Assembly (NCBI GenBank): GCA_011525745.1
Contig: WYBU01000076.1
Span: 47,401 to 111,400 of the forward strand
Reading direction: 5' to 3'
Source of the DNA: Planctomycetaceae bacterium
GTDB lineage: Bacteria; Planctomycetota; Phycisphaerae; UBA1845; UTPLA1
Length of the DNA stretch: 64,000 bases
The position numbers and the translations under genes were made by a program. Positions 57,988 through 64,000 of this stretch are shown in pieces (the first letter of the stretch is position 1; every line of letters begins with the position of its first letter). The notes beneath the pieces are model-generated. The model did no database searches and was not told where the DNA came from. It saw nothing but the letters and a program-made list of their open reading frames with translations.

Positions 57988-58276
57988 GCCCGCCTCGCTC
58001 ACGCCCCGTAAACATATTCTCGGATTACCGCGGGTGAAACTGAATATTCTGAGACACCCCTCGCCGGATTCCCGGAATCGCCCCCGGCCGGCGCCGCTGG
58101 GCCTTCACACGGAATCGTGGATGGTCGCTGCTCCCCCGTATGGCGCGGGCGGCCGCGCACATTCACGCTCCGCCCGACTCAAAACGTCCTTATAGCACTT
58201 AGCGCCGTCATAATCAAGTATTCTTGATGCTCACAAGGCGGGCGCGGATACGCTGGCCAGTGCTGCTAACGCGGAC

Positions 58277-58349
58277 TAGCGGCGGCCGGACTCGAACCGG
58301 CGACCCAGGGCTTATGAATCCCTTGCTCTACCAACTGAGCTACACCGCT
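58277..58349 (-). tRNA. tRNA-Met (anticodon CAU)
   Basis: 73 bases fold as a full cloverleaf. The acceptor AGCGGTG pairs with CGCCGCT, with one G-U. The D-stem is GCTC/GAGC, and the T-arm is GCCGG-TTCGAGT-CCGGC. The anticodon loop is TTCATAA. The last pair of the anticodon stem (position 31-39) is A-G, a mismatch. It has A1-U72 and no GGG run at 29-31, so it is not the initiator; elongator Met or the CAU precursor of Ile2 are the options. CCA is not encoded. Confidence 0.93.
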
Positions 58350-58360
58350 TCGGGGCTTCC

Positions 58361-58389
58361 ATTCAATCGACGCGGGCGTACGATGTCAA
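58361..58389 (-). promoter_or_regulatory. Promoter of the tRNA gene
   Basis: TTGACA (58389-58384), 17 bases, TTGAAT (58366-58361), ending 11 bases before the tRNA 5' end. The perfect -35 fits a stable RNA gene. Confidence 0.65.
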
Positions 58390-58739
58390 CGCGCCGCCAA
58401 CGGATGATAATCACCCAACTCGCTTCGACAACCGCCTACTCGCTTTTTCCGCCCGTTACCCACGTCCGGGACCGCCGTCGCACGCCTGCGCACCCACGCA
58501 CCCGTTCTCGCAAAGCCCCACCCTACCTCGGCGTTGCGGCTGGTCACATGGCGTCGGATCGACCTTCGCGGTAAGCTCGACACAGGCGGCGAAGCTGGAA
58601 CACGACGATCCCGGCCGGAAAATCGTTGGAACCGCTTAAACAGAAATCCGGCGGCAATCGCGAGGCGCTCAGGCGACAACCGTTACAGTTAAGAATAGAA
58701 TCATCGCAGAACGCGGGGGAGTCTGCGCGAGGAGCGGGG
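58390..58739. other. Intergenic region between tRNA and P-loop gene
   Basis: About 350 bases without repeats of the main families. TTACAGTTAAGAATAGAAT near 58682-58700 is AT-rich and may contain the promoter of the downstream gene. Confidence 0.4.
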
Positions 58740-59612
58740 ATGTCCCTTTGCGTTGTTCATGTTACCGGACCTGCGGCGTCGGGAAAAACCGAGCTCGCCG
58801 CCCAACTCGCAACCCGACTCCACCAGGAACCGACCTACTTCCTCCGCTTCGTCCCCCAGTCCGACTCGGCAAGCCGGCAACGCAACCGGCTGACCCACCT
58901 CCCCGGCGCAAAGCAATCGCTCCTGCACGTCTACACTCCGGCCAAAATCTTCGAGCAGGTCCCTGACGCCCTGCGAGACATCAAGCGGAACAACCGCTGG
59001 GCCACCGTCCTCCTCGAAACCGATACCCATCCCTGTCACCGGCAGGCCTATTCCTACGACGTGCGTGTGTTCGTGACCGCCGCGCCGCCCGACGTTCACG
59101 TCGTTTTCCGCACGCCGCAGGAAACCAACGCCGCGCTGCGCGGCATTCTGAACGACACCTGCGAGTTCGCGAATGAAATCTACGGCCTGACCCCCGACAT
59201 GGCCCTCGACGAATCCCGACTCGGCATGGTTGCCGGCGCTGCCACCGCCAACGAACCCAATCGCATCCGCTCCGACCGCGATCCCCTTTCCGATACGCAG
59301 GTCGTCGAGTTGCTCTCCTCCACGATCGGAATCGAGCTGGCCCTGCGCGTGCAGTTCCAGCCCGACTTCGAGTGCATCGCGTGCAGCGACGTCGTCATCC
59401 TCAACACCACCGCCGGCGGCCGAACCGACGTCGTCGAGACCGTCGCCGGCCGTATCGAGCGCATGCAGCCCTACATCCGCCGCCGCCAGAATCGCTCCGT
59501 CTACCTCGCCGTGTGCGACCTCAGCGATCCGGAAGACCCGATCCACCAGGACGCCGTTGCGCAGGTCTTGCAGCGCATCGACGCCGCCAAGTCCGACTGG
59601 CCGCGCGCCTGA
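58740..59612 (+). CDS. P-loop NTPase of unknown function
   Basis: 290 residues. Walker A G-P-A-A-S-G-K-T at residues 10-17 follows the first strand C-V-V-H-V-T. A later strand V-L-L-E-T-D-T-H-P-C-H-R-Q-A-Y-S-Y-D-V-R-V-F-V resembles the SIMIBI-type V-x-E-G-D pattern of MobB- and HypB-like GTPases. The C-terminal half contains two cysteines in F-E-C-I-A-C. I do not recognise the family. The start has GAGGAG 6 bases upstream; the membrane glycosyltransferase-like gene follows after 52 bases. Confidence 0.7.
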   Translation: MSLCVVHVTGPAASGKTELAAQLATRLHQEPTYFLRFVPQSDSASRQRNRLTHLPGAKQSLLHVYTPAKIFEQVPDALRDIKRNNRWATVLLETDTHPCHRQAYSYDVRVFVTAAPPDVHVVFRTPQETNAALRGILNDTCEFANEIYGLTPDMALDESRLGMVAGAATANEPNRIRSDRDPLSDTQVVELLSSTIGIELALRVQFQPDFECIACSDVVILNTTAGGRTDVVETVAGRIERMQPYIRRRQNRSVYLAVCDLSDPEDPIHQDAVAQVLQRIDAAKSDWPRA

Positions 59613-59647
59613 TTCACGCCTCCCGCGCACGTCGCCGACGCCGGCGT

Positions 59648-59653
59648 TACCAT
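59648..59653 (+). promoter_or_regulatory. -10 box 11 bases before the membrane protein start
   Basis: TACCAT in the context GCGTTACCAT. The same GCGTTACCAT stands before the start of the VOC gene at 61955. Confidence 0.35.
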
Positions 59654-59664
59654 TTCGCATCGCC

Positions 59665-61356
59665 ATGGCACGCTCGCGCAACAGGCTCACGCACGCGAAC
59701 CGTCCGCGACCGCCCTTAGCCATGCGCGGCGCGCCGCGCCGCGGCGACGAACGCGCCGCCCCGACCATCGACATCCCGCCCACGCAACCCCCGGCGCCCT
59801 GGTCCGCGTGGCTGCCCGTCATCGTTCTCGTCGTCGCACTGCACGCCCTCTTCCTCGGCCGAACTCTGAATGCCCACAACCCCAACGAGTTGTCGCGGCT
59901 GATTCTCACCGCCGCCCTGGCCGACGCCGCATCCATTCAGGTCGATGAGCCGATGGCCGCTTATGGCCAGCCCCAGGACCTCGCTGTCCGCGAGGGTCGC
60001 CACTACTCCGACAAGGCCCCCGGCCTGTCCTTTATCAGCGCCCCGCTCGCCTGGCTGCTTCGCTTCGTGTTGCCCGCCGACGACGCCGGCCGATACCCCG
60101 ACTACTGGCTGCTGCGACACCTGCTCACGCTGCTGACCGTACTGCTGCCCGGCGTACTGCTGGTCTTCGTCGCCCTTCGCGCCTACCCCGCCTGCGAACC
60201 CGGGGCGCGCATCGCTTGCGCTGGTCTGCTCGCGCTGGCCACACCATGGTTCGCCTACGCCACCGTCTATTTCGGTCACGTCCCCGGCGCGGTGCTCAGC
60301 ACGGCCGCATACCTGCTCGTACTGCGGCCGGGACGACCCGAGTTCGCGCCGACCGCCTCCTTGGCCCTGGTTGCCGGCATCCTGTCGGGACTGGCCGCGT
60401 TCACCGAATTCGCCGCCGCCATCGTCGGCGCGGCGATCTTCGCCGGCATGCTCCTGCGACGAACCCGCTGGCACGTCCTCGGCCTCTTCGTACTCGGCGG
60501 GATCATCGGCCTCGTGCCGCTGCTGATGTACAACGATGCGGCGTTCGGTTCGCCCTTCGAAACCGGCTACCACTTCAAGACCGACGTCAAGCACGGCGCA
60601 TTCCACGCGCAGGGCTTCTTCGGCGTCACGCTTCCGACCGCGGAACGATTGTGGGGCGTGCTCGGCAGCGCGCGGCGCGGCCTGTTCTTCTACGCGCCCA
60701 TCCTGCTGCTCTTTCCGCTCGGCCTGTGGCGCATGGCCCGACGCTGCCGCCGCGACGTGTGGCCGTTGCTCGTCGCCATCCTCGGTTACATCTGTTTTTC
60801 ATCCGGATTCGTCGACTGGCGCGGCGGCTGGTGCGGCGCCTGCCGCCATCTCGTGCCGATCGTCCCGCTCCTGCTGCTGCCGCTGGCCGAGGTGTTCGAC
60901 GCAGCCGCCCACCGCCTCGGCCTGCGCCTGGCCGTCGCGGCGCTGGCCGGCCTCTCGCTGATCAACACGCTGCTCAGCGTGATCGTCACGCCCTATTTCC
61001 CCGAGCGTTTCGCCGCGCCGCTCATGCAGGTCGCCTGGAAAAGCTTCATGCAACGCGCCGCCGCGCCGAATCTGCTCACCGAGCTGACCGGCCTCTCCGC
61101 CTGGCAGGCCATGCTGCCGATCGCCGCGCTGTTCCTCGCCGCCGGCCTGACGCTGCTGATTCGCGCGTTTCCCTCCCCGCGCCGCTCCGCATCGCTCGTT
61201 TGCACGGCGCTGGTCGCGATACTCCTGAACATCGCCTTGCAGCAGGCCACGACTCCGCCGACGCAACCGGCCGACGAGAACATGCGCGCCATGGTCCTCC
61301 AGCGCAACGGCGACCGCGACCTGGCGATACGTATTCGATCGGAAGCGGGCCTGTAG
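59665..61356 (+). CDS. Multi-pass membrane protein, GT-C glycosyltransferase-like
   Basis: 563 residues with about eleven hydrophobic segments. After the first helix (about 48-66), N-E-L-S-R and later D-E-P-M-A-A-Y-G-Q-P-Q-D follow, in the place where GT-C enzymes carry their acidic active site. Y-S-D-K-A-P-G-L-S near residue 112 is a motif of dolichyl/polyprenyl-mannosyltransferase-like proteins. The acceptor is unknown. An alternative start at 59722 would shorten the hydrophilic N-terminus by 19 residues. The TAG stop is followed directly by TCCGC hairpins. Confidence 0.72.
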   Translation: MARSRNRLTHANRPRPPLAMRGAPRRGDERAAPTIDIPPTQPPAPWSAWLPVIVLVVALHALFLGRTLNAHNPNELSRLILTAALADAASIQVDEPMAAYGQPQDLAVREGRHYSDKAPGLSFISAPLAWLLRFVLPADDAGRYPDYWLLRHLLTLLTVLLPGVLLVFVALRAYPACEPGARIACAGLLALATPWFAYATVYFGHVPGAVLSTAAYLLVLRPGRPEFAPTASLALVAGILSGLAAFTEFAAAIVGAAIFAGMLLRRTRWHVLGLFVLGGIIGLVPLLMYNDAAFGSPFETGYHFKTDVKHGAFHAQGFFGVTLPTAERLWGVLGSARRGLFFYAPILLLFPLGLWRMARRCRRDVWPLLVAILGYICFSSGFVDWRGGWCGACRHLVPIVPLLLLPLAEVFDAAAHRLGLRLAVAALAGLSLINTLLSVIVTPYFPERFAAPLMQVAWKSFMQRAAAPNLLTELTGLSAWQAMLPIAALFLAAGLTLLIRAFPSPRRSASLVCTALVAILLNIALQQATTPPTQPADENMRAMVLQRNGDRDLAIRIRSEAGL

Positions 61357-61399
61357 GGTCCGCTGTGCGGATGAGCACGCAGGGCCCGCTGTGCGGACC
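61354..61399 (+). repeat. Two TCCGC/GCGGA hairpins beginning at the stop codon
   Basis: TAGGG, then TCCGC-TGT-GCGGA, and 20 bases on GGCCCGC-TGT-GCGGACC. Same family as 6082, 10993 and 46128. Confidence 0.65.
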
Positions 61400-61455
61400 G
61401 TCACCCATCAGCAATCAGCGTTCAGCCAGGAGGAGTCGTCAACTGCCAGTCAGGA

Positions 61456-61893
61456 GTCGCGCACAAAGAACCAGAACGATTGTCCCGGGTGGTACGGGCA
61501 TCTTGCCCGTTCCGGTTGATTGTCCTGGGTGGTACGGGCATCTTGCCCGTTCCGGATGATTGTCCCGGGTGGTACGGGCATCTTGCCCGTTCCGGATGAT
61601 TGCCCTGGGTGGTACGGGCATCGTGCCCGTACAGGATGATTGCCCTGGGTGGTACGGGCATCGTGCCCGTTCCAGAAGATTGCCCTGGGTGGTACGGGCA
61701 TCTTGCCCATTCCGGATGATTGCCCTGGGTGGTACGGGCATCTTGCCCGTTCCGGATGATTGCCCTGGGTGGTACGGGCATCTTGCCCGTTCCGGATGAT
61801 TGTCCTGGGTGGTACGGGCATCTTGCCCGTTCTGGACGGGCGGGACGCCCGTACCCCCCCTTCCATTCGTTCACCCTATTTCCGCGCGATGCC
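61456..61893. repeat. GGGTGGTACGGGC repeat array, nine units (copy 2)
   Basis: Nine units with exact 40-base spacing start at 61479, 61519, 61559, 61599, 61639, 61679, 61719, 61759 and 61799. As at 24601, the array begins after TCGCGCACAAA and ends with an inverted GCCCGTACC and TTCGTTCACCCTATT. The unit is 4-5 bases longer than in copy 1. Confidence 0.92.
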
Positions 61894-61942
61894 TTCCCCT
61901 GCCTTTCGTATCGACGTTTCGACGTTTCCCCCCGCCGCGCGT

Positions 61943-61948
61943 TACCAT
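61943..61948 (+). promoter_or_regulatory. -10 box 6 bases before the GTG of the VOC gene
   Basis: TACCAT, then ACACCC and GTG. No Shine-Dalgarno sequence is seen, consistent with a leaderless message. Confidence 0.4.
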
Positions 61949-61954
61949 ACACCC

Positions 61955-62332
61955 GTGGCGCCGACGCTGCTGCACGCCATCGACCACGTCCATCTCGACG
62001 TGCCGCCTGGGATTCTCGATCGCATGCGCGCCTTCTACGCCGACCTCCTGGGACTGCCGCTCATCGACGGCCACGACGCCGGCGTACCGACGCTCTGTTT
62101 CGGCGGCACGCGCGCTTCGCTGCGCCTGGTCATTCGCGAACGTCCCGACATCCAACCCGCCCGCCGGCGCCTCACCCTCATCGTCCCCTCGCTCGGCGAA
62201 ACCACCGAGCGGCTGCTCGAGCGGCGCGTCCCCCACCGCGCGCAACTGGGCCTCTGCTACACCGACCGCCGCCTCTACCTCCGCGACCCCGCCGGCCACC
62301 TCGTCGAACTCAAGCAGATCTGGCCGTTCTGA
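61955..62332 (+). CDS. Small VOC/glyoxalase-like protein
   Basis: 125 residues. H-A-I-D-H-V-H-L-D-V-P starts the VOC fold and R-D-P-A-G-H-L-V-E-L ends it, with the glutamate in the usual metal-ligand position. The first histidine and this glutamate fit a metal site. Substrate unknown. GTG 61955 is the only plausible start; the frame upstream belongs to the repeat array. It is not related to the repeat. Confidence 0.8.
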   Translation: MAPTLLHAIDHVHLDVPPGILDRMRAFYADLLGLPLIDGHDAGVPTLCFGGTRASLRLVIRERPDIQPARRRLTLIVPSLGETTERLLERRVPHRAQLGLCYTDRRLYLRDPAGHLVELKQIWPF

Positions 62333-62344
62333 AGCGCAACCGCC

Positions 62345-62570
62345 AAATTCCACACGTCGATTCTGCATCTGAATCTGATATCCCAAATCTCAAATCTGAG
62401 ATTTGAAATCTGAAATACTTCCCCCGTTAATCCGCCGCATCCGTCTTATCCCCGTTCCGCGTTCCCTTGCCTGCTGTTTCGACGTTTCGACGTTTCGACG
62501 TTGCGACCTTGCGACGTTTCTTCCCAATCGTCGCTCCGTCGCTTCGTCGCTCTTCAGTTCCCCGTTCCCC
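62345..62570. repeat. Composite low-complexity module, second clear copy
   Basis: AATCTGA words with a perfect CAAATCTC/GAGATTTG hairpin (62384-62405) are followed by CCCCGTTCCGCGTTCCCTTG, then TTTCGACGTTTCGACG and TCGTCGCTCCGTCGCTTCG. Order and words match 11085-11210. Confidence 0.75.
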
Positions 62571-62593
62571 CCAATCGCCCCTTTCCTCCAATG

Positions 62594-62630
62594 AAAAAAC
62601 CGCACGCTCGCGCCGTCGCAAGCGTGCGGT
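62594..62630 (-). terminator. Intrinsic terminator of the TlpA-like gene
   Basis: On the minus strand ACCGCACGCT, 17 bases, AGCGTGCGGT, then TTTTT. The stem is perfect over 10 pairs and the T-run immediate. It lies 40 bases behind the stop codon at 62670. Confidence 0.88.
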
Positions 62631-62669
62631 CCGTATTTCAGCCCACAATCACGCGGCGCGAATCGGGTC

Positions 62670-63572
62670 TTACCCTTCCAGCCGCCGCATGGCTTCTTCG
62701 GCCTGCTTCGCGTACTCCGTGCCGGGGTATTTGTCGATCACCTTCTGGTAGTACTTCCGCGCCTGTTCCGTCTTGCCCGCTTCCGCCAGCGTGGCCGCGT
62801 CCTTCAGTATGATCGGCGCGTTCTTCTTCGCATCGGCCTCCCGCAGCGCCGCGGCGACCTTCTTGTCGTCTTTCAGCTCTTTCAGCCGCGCCGCCGCCTT
62901 CTCGCCGTGCTCGGTCCCTTTCTGCTTCTTGGCGATCTTTTCCAGCGACTTCACCGCCTCGGCGTACTTCTTCTTCGCGATCAGGCCGTCGATCGCCTCG
63001 AACTCCTGCTTCATCTTCTCCGCCCGGCCGGCCGTCAGTCCGCCCTTGGCCGTCGGCGGCGTGTCTTTCATGATCTTTTCGATCAGCTTCTCCATCGCGT
63101 CTTCGGACTGATGCAGCGCCTTGCTGTCGGCCACGCACTTGCCGTTCGGATCGAGCAGATACATCGCCGGAATACCGCGTATCCCGTACTTCTTCGCCAG
63201 TTCGGCATCCCAGTACTTGCCGTCCATCACGTGGACCCAGTTCAGCTCGTTCTCCTTGATGTAGTCCTTGTACTTGGCGCGATCCGACTCTTTGTCCAGC
63301 GAAATCCCGATGATCGTGAAGCCCTTGTCCTTGAACTGCTTGTGCACCTGAACCAGGTGCGGCATGCCTCTGCGGCAAGGCCCTCACCACGTCGCCCAGA
63401 AGTCGATCAGCACCACCTGGCCGCGCAGGTCTTCGAGCGAGAATCGCTCGCCCGTCAGCGCGTCGGTCGCCTCAAAGCCCGGAAACGTCTTGCCGACGTA
63501 GTCCTCGGCCCGGGCCGTCGTCGCCGCGGCCGCGATTAACCCCGCGGCGGTCATCAACATTCGCTTGTGCAT
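62670..63572 (-). CDS. TlpA-like thioredoxin with in-frame TGA at the active-site cysteine (candidate selenoprotein)
   Basis: 300 residues if TGA codon 63 (63386-63384) is read as selenocysteine. A signal peptide (about 1-22) precedes the redoxin fold: V-V-L-I-D-F-W-A-T-W, then TGA, then G-P-C-R-R-G-M-P-H-L-V and G-F-T-I-I-G-I-S-L-D. The family has W-C-G-P-C here, so the TGA replaces exactly the first cysteine. The frame is open and family-like on both sides. The C-terminal 125 residues are helical and end in a TPR-like repeat (A-R-K-Y-Y-Q-K-V-I-D-K-Y-P-G). A 7-bp hairpin follows the TGA, and a clean terminator follows the gene. ATG 63572 has AGGAAAGG upstream. Alternative: a nonsense mutation or base error (TGC to TGA), making two pseudogene halves. 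Confidence 0.72.
63344..63360 (-). promoter_or_regulatory. Candidate bacterial SECIS hairpin
   Basis: In the mRNA, GCACCUG, GUU, CAGGUGC forms a perfect 7-bp stem with a 3-base loop that begins with G. The stem starts 23 bases, and the loop 30 bases, after the UGA. This agrees with the usual rules for bacterial SECIS elements (loop roughly 16-37 bases after the UGA, G in the first loop positions). It lies inside the coding sequence (codons for Pro-His-Leu-Val-Gln-Val-His). Confidence 0.6.
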
Positions 63573-64000
63573 GGGGCTTTTCCTTTCCTGTCGATTGTGC
63601 CGCTGTTCCGACGTGTCGCCATAGACTAACCGGGCGCTCCTGCCCGATCGCGTGCTGCGCCATCGCAAACAGCGCGTCCCTTGTTCGACGCCACGAAACA
63701 GTTGAGATGCATGATAACGTATCCCGTTACCATACTCCTCGGCCCGCTCGCCCCAATATACACCCTTCCGATCCCCCCATGTCAAGCCCCATGCCATACC
63801 GTGACCCTGGGGCACAGCCGCCCTCGGCTGTGGGTGGCCCACCGCGTCGCGGTGGGATCACGATGATAGATACGGAAAAACACGCTCAATACGCCTGCCC
63901 CCTTCACCCACCATCCGCGCTCGAATCGCCCGCCCTTCTGCCCCACCCCCGCCGGGTGGCCCGCCGCGTCGCGGTGGGGTCACGATGATAAAAGTGGAAA
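63573..64000. other. Intergenic end of the window
   Basis: No gene. A perfect CACAGCCG/CGGCTGTG hairpin around CCCT (near 63813-63832) precedes the CCCACCGCG repeat. Confidence 0.5.
63832..63989. repeat. Two copies of the CCCACCGCG palindromic repeat
   Basis: Copies at 63832-63867 (CCCACCGCG, T, CGCGGTGGG) and 63954-63989 (CCCGCCGCG variant), both followed by A/GTCACGATGAT. Confidence 0.85.

Noticed and set aside
58277..58349. tRNA considered as tRNA-Sec because of the TGA finding
   Set aside because: The anticodon is CAU, the length is 73 bases and there is no long variable arm; tRNA-Sec would have UCA and about 90 or more bases.
61479..61838. Regular 40-base repeats considered as a CRISPR array
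   Set aside because: The units directly abut one another without unique spacers, and no cas gene is present. The same holds for the arrays at 26172 and 50609.
61439..61952. Overlapping open frames with repeating peptides of Gly-Thr-Gly-Lys-Met-Pro-Val-Pro-Pro type
   Set aside because: All frames across the 40-base array stay open because the unit lacks stop codons. No start site, no flanking domain; a DNA repeat rather than a protein.
63384..63842. Treating the two halves of the TlpA-like protein as separate genes
   Set aside because: The upstream part ends inside the active site and the downstream part would begin at a methionine in the middle of the conserved helix without a ribosome-binding site. 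One gene with a recoded or mutated TGA is the simpler reading.

Overview
The window is GC-rich, densely coding bacterial DNA. Several features point to a planctomycete, probably of the Phycisphaerae type, although there is no rRNA to confirm it. These are a protein with a C-terminal Cys-x-x-Cys-Gly-Tyr-Asp-Leu-Arg-Gly-Asn zinc ribbon, two prepilin-like proteins with an N-terminal cleavage/methylation signal, a PEP-CTERM protein, two secreted proteins ending in dockerin-like calcium loops, and a flagellin. Intergenic regions are crowded with short palindromic repeats that recur across the window.

Layout. 0-10 kb: end of a secreted PKD/dockerin-like protein; nrdR with an overlapping ATP-cone protein; purQ; a tandem-thioredoxin protein; a dihydroorotate-dehydrogenase-like protein and a full-length pyruvate:ferredoxin oxidoreductase (nifJ). 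10-25 kb: a DEDDy exonuclease-like protein, pabB, an HTH/membrane protein, a dipeptide epimerase-like enzyme, a retropepsin-like protein, a MacB-type adaptor and ATPase without a permease, a thioesterase, a DUF418/MOSC pair, a DinB-like protein and a VOC protein with a very basic tail. 25-34 kb: ilvC, the PabA/TrpG amidotransferase, an M28 peptidase with PDZ domains, galK and folP. 34-46 kb: a large GH31 enzyme, a pilin-like protein, a PEP-CTERM protein, a GT87-like membrane protein, flagellin and an outer-membrane barrel. 46-57 kb: a membrane protein fused to archease, an S9 peptidase, a saccharopine-dehydrogenase-like protein, a lipoprotein isoaspartate methyltransferase, a kynureninase-like enzyme and a pilin pair. 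58-64 kb: tRNA-Met(CAU), a P-loop protein, a membrane glycosyltransferase-like protein, a small VOC protein and a TlpA-like thioredoxin.

How the genes fit together. pabB, pabA and folP supply three steps of para-aminobenzoate/folate synthesis but lie apart. nifJ and the DHOD-like gene share a strand. Most other genes are single transcription units with their own promoters, and several starts sit only 5-11 bases after a TAnnnT box, which suggests leaderless or very short-leader mRNAs.

The most striking observation is at 62670-63572. The TlpA-like thioredoxin is interrupted by one in-frame TGA exactly where the first cysteine of the Cys-Gly-Pro-Cys active site belongs. It is followed 23 bases later by a perfect 7-bp hairpin with a 3-base loop starting with G, and the gene has a clean intrinsic terminator. 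The best reading is a selenocysteine-containing TlpA-like oxidoreductase with a bacterial SECIS element. A simple nonsense mutation or sequencing error is the alternative. Second in interest are the repeat families, some of which supply the stop codons of neighbouring genes and one of which shows compensatory base changes in its two arms.
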